13,345 nucleotides of DNA from UBA5026 sp949065595 (GCA_949065595.1 CARSXK010000026.1:1-13345), one strand, 5' to 3'; counted from the stretch's first letter, positions 1-6,843 are shown. Numbers and translations are program-made. The notes: generated from the letters alone by a model not told the origin.

Positions 1-62
<62 letters not shown>

Positions 63-83
63 AAACATTTAAATGACTATTAG

Positions 84-112
84 AGTATATCGCATTTTTT
101 ATAATTTGGCAA
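84..112 (-). promoter_or_regulatory. Promoter of tRNA-Ile
   Basis: On the minus strand a -35 TTGCCA (107-112) and a -10 TATACT (84-89) are separated by 17 bp. The predicted start lies about 15 bp before the tRNA 5' end, a normal distance for a tRNA leader. Confidence 0.65.
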
Positions 113-184
113 TACCCTTTCCTTATTTTTTAAAAATTTAATAAAATATATGCCTTCAAAGAGAAATTTATTACAACCCAAAAT

Positions 185-206
185 AAAAAGGGTTTTTCCC
201 CTTTTT
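185..206 (-). terminator. Rho-independent terminator after the YjcZ-like pair
   Basis: An 8-bp stem (AAAAAGGG at 199-206 with CCCTTTTT at 185-192, minus-strand sense) with a 6-nt loop is followed by a T-rich run. It overlaps the stop codon of the upstream micro-gene. Confidence 0.65.
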
Positions 207-333
207 AGCATGCAATGAATGAACCAATAATAATAGCAAGTAAGATATATAATACAATAATGCATACATATCCACTACCATTATTACAATTTGGTTTTGT
301 ATTTGTGTTGCAAGAATTTGAACAAGCCATCAT
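205..333 (-). CDS. YjcZ-like sporulation micro-protein, 42 aa
   Basis: A 42-residue peptide with a Cys/Asn-rich head (four Cys in the first 24 residues) and one C-terminal membrane helix (GSGYVCIIVLYILLAIIIGS). This is the layout of the YjcZ family of tiny spore-associated membrane proteins, which usually have a Gly-rich head and a G-x-A-L-I-V-V-L-F-I-L-L-like helix. A perfect GGAGGT site lies 3-4 bases before the first ATG (331-333). A second in-frame ATG follows immediately at 328-330, with better spacing, so translation may start there (41 aa). It is the second gene of a two-gene unit: the preceding micro-gene ends 16 bp upstream. It is probably expressed late in sporulation from the promoter before the first gene. 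The function of the family is not established. Confidence 0.75.
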   Translation of the reverse strand: MMACSNSCNTNTKPNCNNGSGYVCIIVLYILLAIIIGSFIAC

Positions 334-349
334 AGCACCTCCTTACGTC

Positions 350-433
350 CTAAATGTAGGCACCAAGTATAATAATTAAAAGAATAAATAATACTAAAAC
401 GATAGCAGCTCCAGATACTCCTGTATTACACAT
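350..433 (-). CDS. YjcZ-like sporulation micro-protein, 27 aa
   Basis: A 27-residue peptide consisting almost only of a hydrophobic helix: SGAAIVLVLFILLIIILGAY. This matches the YjcZ family core (S-G-x-A-x-I-V-x-L-F-I-L-L-I-I). The ATG at 431-433 has a GGAGGA ribosome binding site 7 bases upstream. An earlier ATG in the leader is out of frame and stops after four codons. It is the first gene of the pair with the 42-aa homologue. A SigK-like promoter lies about 30 bp upstream, which supports mother-cell, late-sporulation expression. The family assignment rests on the characteristic helix and size. Identity as a real gene is supported by the strong ribosome binding site and the tandem arrangement. 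Confidence 0.8.
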   Translation of the reverse strand: MCNTGVSGAAIVLVLFILLIIILGAYI

Positions 434-465
434 AAAGCATTCCTCCTTTTTTTGTCTTTTCACAT

Positions 466-493
466 TATTCTATGGAAAAATCAAATATGTGTG
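466..493 (-). promoter_or_regulatory. SigK-like promoter for the YjcZ-like pair
   Basis: The minus strand has CATAGAATA (466-474), which fits the SigK -10 pattern CATAnnnTA. It has CACA (490-493) as an mACm-type -35, 15 bp away. The leader to the first start codon is short (about 25 nt). The match is by eye; the promoted genes' family makes a late-sporulation sigma factor plausible. Confidence 0.45.
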
Positions 494-580
494 AATACTT
501 ATGACCCAATTTATCGTTTTTCTTGTGTTTTTTTCAAATCTTTGATAATATTATATATGTAAATTAAAGGAGGATATAAG

Positions 581-1633
581 ATGACCAAAAAGAAAAAAAA
601 TATCGTTGTAAATGAAAAGAAAGAAAATCATATTTCCAGTATGATGGACAAGAAAACACAAAATATTACAATTACACTACTTGTAATCGCATGTTTACTT
701 TTGATTATCATTTTAGTTGTAATTATAAAAGGACATGAAGCAAAATTAAAAGATGGAAAAGAAATCATTGCTTCTGTTGAAGGAAAGGAAATTACAGCAG
801 AAGATTTATTTGGCGAATTGAAAGCTCAATATGGTACTAATATTTTAATCAATACCATTGATGACTATATTGCCAACAAAGAATTTGAAGATAACGATGC
901 TGCTAAAAAGTACGCATCTGCACAACTTGCTGCTTTAAAACAACAATACGAAAGTATGGGATACAAATTTAGTACCATTTTAACAAATTATGGTTATGAA
1001 AGTGAAGACGAATTATTGAAAGTATTCATTTCTGACTATAAAAAAAATAAAGTCATTGAAAAATACATTGCAGACCATTTGAGCGATGATGAAATCAATT
1101 CCTATTATGAAAAAGAAATACATGGAAAATTGACTGTTAAGCATATTTTAATCAAACCAGCAAGTTCAACTACAAGTGAAGAAAAGCAAAAGGCAGAAGA
1201 AGAAGCAAAAGCAAAAGCACAAGAAGTAATTCAAAAATTAAATGAAGGTACTGCTTGGGCAGAACTAGTAAATACCTATTCAGATGATACTGCTTCAAAA
1301 GCGGAAGAAGGGTTAATTTCTAATTTTGATAGAGATGACGTTGTCACAGAATTCTATGATGCTTCTCTACAATTAAAAGACAATGAATATACCAAAGAAC
1401 CTGTAAAAAGTACCTATGGATATCATGTCATTTTAAAAGTTAGTGAAGGAGAAAAACCAACATTGGAAAGTAGCAAGGAAACTGTAAAAAATAATCTTGT
1501 TTCAAATAAATTACAAGAAGATAAACAACTTGCCGACAAAACTTGGGTACAAATTAGAAAAGATTATAAATTAGAAATCAACGATACTAAAATGGAAAAA
1601 ATATATAAAAGCATTATTAGTGAATTAGAATAA
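581..1633 (+). CDS. prsA: PrsA-type extracytoplasmic peptidyl-prolyl isomerase (parvulin), TM-anchored
   Basis: A 350-residue foldase that acts outside the membrane on exported proteins. Residues 1-28 are Lys-rich and cytoplasmic. Residues 29-49 form one membrane helix. A SurA-like N-domain with an acidic helical stretch follows. A parvulin domain spans about 182-289, beginning with the diagnostic K-H-I-L-I (H188) and ending with Y-G-Y-H-V-I (H282). A Lys/Glu-rich helix (198-222) sits within it, and a helical tail closes the protein. Bacillus PrsA is a lipoprotein. Here there is no lipobox cysteine at a signal-peptide end, so this version seems anchored by an uncleaved signal-anchor helix. 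The ATG at 581 has AAAGGAGG nine bases upstream. It is a single-gene unit; a weak SigA-like promoter may lie around 523-551. It converges on the DUF1653 gene and shares its terminator. Confidence 0.9.
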   Translation: MTKKKKNIVVNEKKENHISSMMDKKTQNITITLLVIACLLLIIILVVIIKGHEAKLKDGKEIIASVEGKEITAEDLFGELKAQYGTNILINTIDDYIANKEFEDNDAAKKYASAQLAALKQQYESMGYKFSTILTNYGYESEDELLKVFISDYKKNKVIEKYIADHLSDDEINSYYEKEIHGKLTVKHILIKPASSTTSEEKQKAEEEAKAKAQEVIQKLNEGTAWAELVNTYSDDTASKAEEGLISNFDRDDVVTEFYDASLQLKDNEYTKEPVKSTYGYHVILKVSEGEKPTLESSKETVKNNLVSNKLQEDKQLADKTWVQIRKDYKLEINDTKMEKIYKSIISELE

Positions 1634-1663
1634 AATAAAAGGACTCAAAGGTCCTTTTATTTT
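1632..1663. terminator. Bidirectional terminator between prsA and the recX-DUF1653 operon
   Basis: A perfect 13-bp inverted repeat (AAAATAAAAGGAC at 1632-1644, complement at 1651-1663) with a 6-nt loop. A-runs and T-runs on both sides make it a terminator on either strand. It overlaps the stop codon of the DUF1653 gene and lies directly after the prsA stop. Confidence 0.85.
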
Positions 1664-1887
1664 GTTCTTGTACTTGGAATATTCTGTAATTCAAAACGAT
1701 ATTTTTGGCCATTTTGATTTACTTCATCTATAAATAGATTATAAGGTCTTACCCATAGAGGGCCATCCTCATATAAGCCTCTATATACAACCATTTTTTC
1801 TTCATTTTCACTATGTGTAGCGATTGCTTCTACGATATAATAATCACCCTTATAATGTTTATAAATTCCCTTGACTTTAATTTCCAT
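1657..1887 (-). CDS. DUF1653 domain protein, 76 aa
   Basis: A small single-domain protein. It shows the DUF1653 signature in order: G-I-Y-K-H-Y-K-G near the N-terminus, Y-Y-I-V-E, a central H-S-E, V-V-Y-R-G-L-Y, and L-W-V-R-P before an aromatic residue. The family is widespread, about 60-80 residues long and of unknown function; the fold is predicted to be an SH3-like small beta barrel. The start overlaps the end of recX by 11 bp and has AGAGGT upstream, so the two are translationally coupled in one operon. The stop lies inside the bidirectional terminator shared with prsA. I infer no function beyond the family assignment and the link with recX. Confidence 0.85.
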   Translation of the reverse strand: MEIKVKGIYKHYKGDYYIVEAIATHSENEEKMVVYRGLYEDGPLWVRPYNLFIDEVNQNGQKYRFELQNIPSTRTK

Positions 1888-2662
1888 ACTTACCTCTTTC
1901 TAACTCTATTAGATCCTGAATATCAGATAAGGAAAAGCCTTTTTGATACAACTTATTCTTAATTTGATTTTCTAGCATATTTCCTGTGTATTTTTTAGAC
2001 AACTTTAAATATAACAATTGATATTCTTTTTTTAATAAATCACAGTCATTGTAAGAAATGGATTCTAGAATAGAGCAAATTTGTTCTTTTTCATAACCTA
2101 AATTCATTAACTCCACTAATAATTTTTGCTTCAATTGGTATTTAGAATGTTTATGATTGGTAGATACTCTTTTTTGAATGATTTTTCTTAATTTTTCCTC
2201 AAAAATAGAATCATCATAATGGTTTAACTCCTCTATAATTTTAGCGGAATTCAAATCGTGATTTTCTAACTCCCTTTTAATTTGATTTGGTCCCCAATTA
2301 GATAAATGAACCTTATCTGCAATAAAAGACACAATAAATTGATGTTCATTTAATAATCCTTTGCCTTTTAATTTTTCTATAATTTTCTTTTGCTCTTCTT
2401 CTGGTATCTCCTTCTTGTTTAAATAGGCATACATCTCTTTTTCACTGCGCATTTTGGTTGTAATATATTTAAGAGCCTTGTAATAGCTATCATATTCGCT
2501 TGTTTCCTTCATAACTTGATTTTGTAATTCAGTATCCATTTCTGGTTGAAATAACAAATTATTGTTTAAAATGATATCATCATATGTAGTTATTTTTGTT
2601 TTTTGATCCAATTCAATTTTATATTTTCCACTTTTCAACTTTTGTATTTTTGTAATCTTCAT
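1877..2662 (-). CDS. recX: RecX regulatory protein (RecA modulator)
   Basis: A 261-residue protein made of repeated three-helix modules, as in RecX. The first module follows an N-terminal beta segment (residues 1-45) and contains Y-I-T-T-K-M-R-S-E-K-E-M, typical of RecX repeat 1 (R-S-x-x-E/Q-L). Repeat 2 contains F-I-A-D-K-x-x-x-S-N-W-G-P-x-x-I-K-R-E-L. The length is like Bacillus RecX (about 264). RecX binds RecA filaments and modulates recombination and SOS induction in the cytoplasm. The ATG at 2660-2662 was chosen because AAAGG lies upstream and the family begins M-K-I-T-K. An ATG 21 bp earlier has no ribosome binding site and would lie at the likely transcript start. It is expressed from a promoter with an SOS-box-like operator and is followed by the overlapping DUF1653 gene. 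Confidence 0.9.
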   Translation of the reverse strand: MKITKIQKLKSGKYKIELDQKTKITTYDDIILNNNLLFQPEMDTELQNQVMKETSEYDSYYKALKYITTKMRSEKEMYAYLNKKEIPEEEQKKIIEKLKGKGLLNEHQFIVSFIADKVHLSNWGPNQIKRELENHDLNSAKIIEELNHYDDSIFEEKLRKIIQKRVSTNHKHSKYQLKQKLLVELMNLGYEKEQICSILESISYNDCDLLKKEYQLLYLKLSKKYTGNMLENQIKNKLYQKGFSLSDIQDLIELERGKYGN

Positions 2663-2685
2663 AGCATCACAACCTTTATGCATAC

Positions 2686-2714
2686 ATTATAACATACATA
2701 TGTTCGTTACACAA
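2686..2714 (-). promoter_or_regulatory. recX promoter (extended -10)
   Basis: The -10 TATAAT (2686-2691) is preceded by TGT, giving an extended -10. The -35 is TTGTGT (2709-2714), 17 bp away. The spacer is filled by a LexA-box-like palindrome, listed separately. Confidence 0.65.
2693..2706 (-). promoter_or_regulatory. Putative LexA (SOS) operator of recX
   Basis: The minus strand reads CGAACATATGTATG. The Gram-positive LexA/DinR box is CGAAC-n4-GTTCG, so 12 of 14 positions match, with the CGAAC half intact and the other half degenerate. It occupies exactly the gap between the -35 and -10 elements, where a repressor would block transcription. Confidence 0.5.
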
Positions 2715-2718
2715 GCCC

Positions 2719-2740
2719 TAAAAAAAGCGATTAAGCTTCT
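2719..2740 (-). terminator. Weak terminator after rpoZ
   Basis: A 6-bp stem (AGAAGC/GCTTTT, one G-U) with a 6-nt loop containing the rpoZ stop codon is followed by a short T-run. It is weak, so some read-through into recX is possible. Confidence 0.4.
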
Positions 2741-2928
2741 ATTTGAACCATATTTTTGGCTACTTCTTCCAATGCACGCCCGATTTCCTTTTTAGACGTA
2801 TACTCATTTTCCTTTAATTGATAATGATTATTTTCCTGCATTTCACGTACCCGTTTTGAAATCAAGTTAACCAATAAATATTTTGACCCTACTTGGCTTA
2901 ATAACTTATCAATAGATGGTTGTATCAT
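2731..2928 (-). CDS. rpoZ: DNA-directed RNA polymerase omega subunit
   Basis: A 65-residue protein. It has the omega core: M-I-x-P-S-I-D-x-L-L near the start, then K-Y-L-L-V-N-L-I-S-K-R-V-R-E, and the later K-K-E-I-G-R-A-L-E-E-V helix. This corresponds to the conserved K-Y-x-L-V-x-x-A-x-K-R-A-R and I-x-x-A-L-x-E-I regions. Omega binds the beta' subunit and helps assemble RNA polymerase. The length is typical for Firmicutes omega. GGAGTG lies seven bases before the ATG. In most Firmicutes rpoZ follows gmk. Here it is a single gene with its own strong promoter, and no gmk is next to it. Confidence 0.9.
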   Translation of the reverse strand: MIQPSIDKLLSQVGSKYLLVNLISKRVREMQENNHYQLKENEYTSKKEIGRALEEVAKNMVQIEA

Positions 2929-2947
2929 TTTATCACTCCTTATTATG

Positions 2948-2976
2948 ATAATATACTATATTCTTTCGGGTTTCAA
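2948..2976 (-). promoter_or_regulatory. rpoZ promoter
   Basis: The -35 TTGAAA (2971-2976) and -10 TATTAT (2948-2953) are separated by 17 bp. The -10 ends about 20 bp before the start codon. Confidence 0.7.
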
Positions 2977-3111
2977 GCAATTACGGAATGATTGACATTA
3001 TTTGACAACCATTTACTAGTATTATTCTTTGTCTATATTTTGACATCTTCGTACTGTTTTAATTGATATTAACTGAACATCATAGGAAATATTGCTACTT
3101 TGATCACGTAA

Positions 3112-4389
3112 TTATAATGATTCTATCATCTCCAGAATCAAAGGTTGTCTTTCTCCAACATCCTGTGAGAAGGTAAAACAATCTAAAATTTCCTGTACAC
3201 TTACATCTTGGCCATCAAAATAAACACATAATAGTTCTTCATTTTCTAATACAAAATCCCCCACTTTTACAGACAAACGAATCCCTACCCCATGGTCGAT
3301 CACATCGTCCTTTTGCATTCTTCCAGCACCCAATTTTCTTACCACTTCACCTATCTGATTGGCATCGATTCTTGTAATAAAGCCACTTTGAGGACTTTTG
3401 ATGGAGATAAAAGGGTCTTGTTCAATTTGATTGATATCACCTTGTTGATAAGCAATTAGCTCTTTTAATTTTTCATAACCTTTTCCATTTTTTAAATTTT
3501 GTTCTAACATTTGATAAGCTTCTTCTTTGGAACAGTCACGTGCAATGCTAACCATCAAGCTTCCTAAAGTAAGTACCAATTCTTCTAAATCTTTTGGTCC
3601 ATTTCCTTTAAGTGTTTCTATACTTTCGATTACTTCTATCCCATTTCCAACTGCATATCCCAAGGGTTCTTCCATATTAGTTAAAACGCACTTTACAACT
3701 TTTTTATAATGGGTTCCAATCTCTATCATACAACGTGCCAAAGCACGGGCATCCTCTATGGTTTTCATAAGGGCCCCATTTCCAACTTTGACATCTAATA
3801 CAATTCCATCGGCACCAGAAGCAATTTTTTTACTCATAATACTAGATGCGATTAATGGAATGGATTCGGTTGTACCAGATACATCTCTTAAAGCATAGAT
3901 TTTTTTATCAGCAGGCGCGATATTTCCTGTTTGACTCATAATAGCAACGCCAATTTGATTGACTTGTTCTATGAATTTCTCTTTTGTTGTTTCTACTTGG
4001 AATCCCGCAATGGATTCTAATTTATCGATGGTTCCCCCAGTCACTCCAAGACCTCTTCCACTCATTTTGGCTACATTTACACCAACAGAGGCAACAAGTG
4101 GCGCTAATACAATTGTTGTCTTATCACCAATTCCACCTGTAGAATGCTTGTCTACTATTTTTCCTTTCATTTCAGATAAATCGATTGTTTCTCCACTTTT
4201 TATCATAATATCAGTTAGGTCAATTGTTTCTTTCATCGTCATTCCATTACAAACAATTGCCATTAAAAATGCACTCATTTGATAATCAGGAATATCGTTA
4301 GATACATATCCATTTATCATAAAAGCAATTTCTTCTTTCGTTAGTTCTTGCTTATTTTTTTTCTTTGTAATTATTTCAATTGAATTCAT
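3112..4389 (-). CDS. pdp: Pyrimidine-nucleoside phosphorylase
   Basis: A 425-residue enzyme that splits thymidine, deoxyuridine or uridine with phosphate, giving the free base and (deoxy)ribose-1-phosphate (pyrimidine salvage). An all-helical N-domain (1-70) precedes the alpha/beta domain. The phosphate-binding K-H-S-T-G-G is at 81-86. The full thymidine/pyrimidine phosphorylase signature S-G-R-G-L-G-V-T-G-G-T-I-D-K-L-E is at 110-125. The base-binding residues R168, S183 and K187 are present. The C-terminal domain has the usual G-x-G-R motif. The length fits the family (about 430-435). AGGTGA precedes the ATG. It stands alone here, without deoC, cdd or deoB, behind an extended -10 promoter; the region downstream (2977-3111) holds no clear terminator. 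Confidence 0.95.
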   Translation of the reverse strand: MNSIEIITKKKNKQELTKEEIAFMINGYVSNDIPDYQMSAFLMAIVCNGMTMKETIDLTDIMIKSGETIDLSEMKGKIVDKHSTGGIGDKTTIVLAPLVASVGVNVAKMSGRGLGVTGGTIDKLESIAGFQVETTKEKFIEQVNQIGVAIMSQTGNIAPADKKIYALRDVSGTTESIPLIASSIMSKKIASGADGIVLDVKVGNGALMKTIEDARALARCMIEIGTHYKKVVKCVLTNMEEPLGYAVGNGIEVIESIETLKGNGPKDLEELVLTLGSLMVSIARDCSKEEAYQMLEQNLKNGKGYEKLKELIAYQQGDINQIEQDPFISIKSPQSGFITRIDANQIGEVVRKLGAGRMQKDDVIDHGVGIRLSVKVGDFVLENEELLCVYFDGQDVSVQEILDCFTFSQDVGERQPLILEMIESL

Positions 4390-4408
4390 ATGTTAGTCAC
4401 CTATTTTG

Positions 4409-4417
4409 ATTATATCA
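4409..4417 (-). promoter_or_regulatory. Extended -10 of pdp promoter
   Basis: TGATATAAT on the minus strand (TG-n-TATAAT). No good -35 is present at the usual distance, as is often seen with extended -10 promoters. It lies about 20 bp upstream of the pdp start. Confidence 0.5.
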
Positions 4418-4423
4418 TAAATG

Positions 4424-4456
4424 AAAAAGAACGAATATTGTTTTTCTCGTTCCTTT
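4424..4456 (-). terminator. Terminator after the XRE regulator 3' remnant
   Basis: A 10-bp stem (AAAGGAACGA at 4447-4456 with TCGTTCTTTT at 4425-4434, one G-U) with a 12-nt loop ends in a T-run on the minus strand. It separates the accessory region from pdp. Confidence 0.7.
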
Positions 4457-4465
4457 ACATATTTT

Positions 4466-5050
4466 CTATTCTATATTTTCCTCGCACGTAGGAATCTTCA
4501 TCCCCTTTTTCCATAATAATTTTGAATAATAAATCTCTTCTGGAACTTCCAGAAGGGCACTCTTTATTCCTACTGGTTGCAGTTTAATCAAGTAAGTTCC
4601 TCCCCAAGCAGTATCCATCATCAATCTGGTATCACGTAATCGGTAGAATGTATATACTTGTTTTCCCTCACTCATTTGAGTGTTTACAAACCCAGGAACT
4701 CCTTCTTTTGGGTAAATTGATACTTGTAATAAATATTCTGATAATTGGCAGATACTCGCATTCCCCATTTCTTCTGGCAAGCCAATTCTTGCATATCGAT
4801 ACTCCTGTATGCATGTAAAAAGGATGAGTCCAATTATGGGAACTAGGAGGAAACTAAACAAAGTGTATTTTACAATCCTTTTTACTTTTCTTTTTAAATC
4901 TGTAATATTGATAATAATATTTTCTTCTAATTTCCTTTGTCCAATATCGGATTCTAATCTTTCTCCGCAAAATAATTCGTTAATGGTAAACCCTAATTTC
5001 TCACATAGTGGTTGCATCAAGGATATGTCTAGCATACATTTGCCTCTTTC
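4466..5050 (-). pseudogene. 3' remnant of an XRE-family membrane-anchored regulator
   Basis: The reading frame holds the end of a Cro/C1-type HTH region (E-R-G-K-C-M-L-D-I-S-L-M-Q-P-L-C-E-K-L-G). It continues as F-T-I-N-E-L-F-C-G-E-R-L, a charged linker, one membrane helix (Y-T-L-F-S-F-L-L-V-P-I-I-G-L-I-L) and about 110 residues of an unrecognised extracellular domain. Such regulators normally begin with some 35 residues of HTH ending S-K-W-E-x-G; here these are absent. The only starts in frame are weak (a TTG at 5057-5059) with no ribosome binding site, inside the inverted repeat of an inserted segment. The missing N-terminal half lies at 6940-7067 on the same strand. I infer that insertion of the 5051-6939 segment broke the gene. 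The remnant keeps its own terminator. Confidence 0.75.
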
Positions 5051-5065
5051 GTTGTGCAAATGACA
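5051..5065 (+). repeat. Left terminal inverted repeat of mobile segment
   Basis: GTTGTGCAAATGACA. Its reverse complement matches 14 of 15 bases of the copy at 6925-6939. It begins exactly where homology to the regulator gene stops and lies 4 bp beyond the DUF1016 stop codon. Confidence 0.75.
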
Positions 5066-5069
5066 AGCA

Positions 5070-6080
5070 TTATGAATTTTCTTTTATTACTTTTTCTACT
5101 TCATTTATTAATTGTTCTTTATTTGGAATATAATAAGTATAAGTTGACGCAAATACATTATTTTCTAGTCCTCCTAAAGCATATTCCATGGCTACTTCTT
5201 TTTTACCTTTACAAAGAATAATGCCTATTGCTTTATTATCGTATTCATCATTTACTTCAGCATTGTAATAATTTAAATACATATTCATTTGACCTGCATA
5301 TTCAGGCCTCATTTGTCCAATTTTTAAATCAATTAAAACATAGCATTTTAATATTTTATTATAGAAAACCATATCTACGTAATAATGAATATTTCCAAGA
5401 GTTACTCTTTGTTGTGTACCGACAAACATAAAACCTTTACCCAATTCTAACAAAAACTCTTCCATGTGTTTTACTAATTTTCTTTCCAAGTCCTTTTCAA
5501 GAATAGGTTTTGGTTCTTTAATATCTAAAAATTCAAAGACATAAGGTTCCTTCAAAATATCATCAGGTTTAGCTAACATTTGTCCAACTTTTGATAATTC
5601 ATAGACTTTCTCTTTATTATTTTTACCATCGGATAATAATAATCTTTCAAACAATGATGTTTCTAATTGCCTTTTTAATTCTCTAACACTCCAGTTAGAA
5701 TTAATGCATTCTTTTTCGTAAAAACTTCTTTCATCATCATTTTCTATGCTTAATAACTCACAATAATGTGACCAACTTAATTTTCCAGACAGTGTCTGGA
5801 ATTTTGGATAAGTAATATAAAGTTTGCGCATATTAAATAAATTACTAACTGAAAAACCAGCACCTAAAATTTTTCTTAATTCTTTTGATAGTTCCTTCAT
5901 TATTTTTTTACCATATTCAGCTTTAACATTTCCATTTTGCTCATTTTCCACAATAATTCTACCAACATTCCAATACGCTAGTAACATTGTATTATTTACT
6001 TCATAAGCTATTTTATTTCTACTATTAATAATTACATCTTTAATTTCTTCAATCATTTTATCATTAATATTTTCTAACAT
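5070..6080 (-). CDS. DUF1016 (YhcG-type) PDDEXK nuclease-domain protein
   Basis: A 336-residue protein of the DUF1016/YhcG family. The N-terminal half (1-150) is the helical/winged-helix DUF1016 domain, with A-Y-W-N-V-G-R at 35-41, L-F-N-M-R-K at 81-86 and the family-typical L-S-W-S-H-Y at 101-106. The C-terminal half is a PDDEXK nuclease fold: E208 in the first helix, D236 (Y-V-D-M-V-F-Y), the D251-L-K253 core and Q264 in the following helix. All catalytic positions are kept and the length is normal, so it looks functional. AAAGGAG lies 8 bases before the ATG. The family is scattered among accessory regions and is suspected in DNA restriction or mobile-element biology, but its role is unsettled. 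It ends 4 bp from the left inverted repeat of the inserted segment, as a transposase gene would. Confidence 0.9.
   Translation of the reverse strand: MLENINDKMIEEIKDVIINSRNKIAYEVNNTMLLAYWNVGRIIVENEQNGNVKAEYGKKIMKELSKELRKILGAGFSVSNLFNMRKLYITYPKFQTLSGKLSWSHYCELLSIENDDERSFYEKECINSNWSVRELKRQLETSLFERLLLSDGKNNKEKVYELSKVGQMLAKPDDILKEPYVFEFLDIKEPKPILEKDLERKLVKHMEEFLLELGKGFMFVGTQQRVTLGNIHYYVDMVFYNKILKCYVLIDLKIGQMRPEYAGQMNMYLNYYNAEVNDEYDNKAIGIILCKGKKEVAMEYALGGLENNVFASTYTYYIPNKEQLINEVEKVIKENS
5783..5801. repeat. 19-bp perfect palindrome inside the DUF1016 gene
   Basis: TTCCAGACA and its complement TGTCTGGAA flank a single G. It lies in the codons for the F-Q-T-L-S-G stretch. The core CCAGAC...GTCTG also occurs in the hairpin just upstream of the gene at 6098-6125. 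Confidence 0.7.
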
Positions 6081-6097
6081 AAATTTTTCTCCTTTCT

Positions 6098-6125
6098 GAA
6101 TTAGCCAGACTTGTCTGACTAATTC
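6098..6125. repeat. 13-bp inverted repeat in the DUF1016 leader
   Basis: GAATTAGCCAGAC and GTCTGACTAATTC, separated by TT, pair at 12 of 13 positions. It fills the gap between the methyltransferase stop and the DUF1016 ribosome binding site. There is no T-run after it on either strand, so it is more likely an operator, mRNA hairpin or junction than a terminator. Confidence 0.75.
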
Positions 6126-6670
6126 TATTTTTTAAGTTCATTATATTCTAATTTTTTGCTATTACTAGATAGTACTATCAATTTGCCGTTTCCTGGTGCA
6201 AATTCATTTGGTGATTCTTCTTTTCCTATGCTATTAACTTCAAAGCCATATTCTTGAAGTAAATCTGAAATTGCTTCTACCGAAAAGTAGTTCATATAAA
6301 TATTTACTCCTGGACGATAAGGCTCTTCAATCATTGTTTCTCCTAAACCTTCTTGTAACATCAATAATAATTTACCATTTGGTTTTAATACTCTTGCAAA
6401 AGATTCTAATGTTTTTGGTAGCTCCTCTGATGGTATATGAAATAATGAACAATTTGACATAATGCCATCATAACTATTTTCTGGATAATTTATATCAGCA
6501 ATATCCATCACTTCAAATTTTCCATTAGAAACTTTTTCTTTAGCTATTGCCAACATTCCTACAGATAAATCTATTCCATTTACTTCAAATCCTTTTTCAG
6601 AGATATATTTACAGTCCTTACCATTACCACAACCAACATCTAATATTTTTATACCTGAAACAATATAGAA
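6125..6670 (-). pseudogene. Class I SAM-dependent methyltransferase, 5'-truncated
   Basis: The open frame covers 181 residues from just before motif I to the natural C-terminus. Motif I is I-L-D-V-G-C-G-N-G. The acidic end of beta 2 is in N-G-I-D-L-S, motif II region V-M-D-I-A-D, and the family run S-L-F-H-I-P, then A-R-V-L-K-P-N-G-K-L-L-L-M-L-Q-E-G. These belong to the small-molecule methyltransferase group (Methyltransf_11/25-like). About 40 N-terminal residues are missing. An in-frame TGA (6671-6673) stands directly upstream and no start codon or ribosome binding site precedes motif I. The first ATG (6554-6556) lies after motif I and would give a protein without the SAM-binding loop. It lies inside the inserted segment, upstream of DUF1016. 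Confidence 0.8.
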
Positions 6671-6831
6671 TCAATTATATTTTTTGGCAATATTTTCAAC
6701 AAAAATAGGCAATAGAATATGAAAAAACACCACGAAATCTTATCATCCTTATAAATAAAGATATCTAGATGATTTTCCGTGCACCACGAAGTATTTCGCA
6801 CTTGCGTAATGCATGTACCAAATTTAACTTT

Positions 6832-6843
6832 TTGTATATACAA
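6832..6843. promoter_or_regulatory. TTGTATATACAA operator-like palindrome, copy 1
   Basis: A perfect 12-bp palindrome within a 15-bp direct repeat (TTGTATATACAATTG). It fits the GT-n-TA-n-AC core of operators of the GntR/HutC family (for example TreR-like sites). Confidence 0.5.

Noticed and set aside
80..265. 61-codon minus-strand open frame
   Set aside because: It covers the 42-aa YjcZ-like gene in another frame, runs through its terminator, and has no ribosome binding site.
2977..3111. TTGACA-like boxes on the plus strand (about 2993, 3003, 3039)
   Set aside because: No -10 lies at a proper distance and no plus-strand gene follows; AT-rich DNA gives such matches by chance.
5070..6670. 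DUF1016 plus methyltransferase as a restriction-modification system
   Set aside because: The methyltransferase has no target-recognition domain or DNA-methylase catalytic motif, is of the small-molecule type, and is truncated.
6671..6673. TGA in the methyltransferase frame read as Trp (mycoplasma-like code)
   Set aside because: All intact genes use TGG for Trp and none has an internal TGA; the small gene before sufU ends at TGA. The stop is best read as a break.
6649..6843. 64-codon minus-strand open frame in the inserted segment
   Set aside because: No ribosome binding site, overlaps motif I of the methyltransferase in another frame, and its composition looks like chance.
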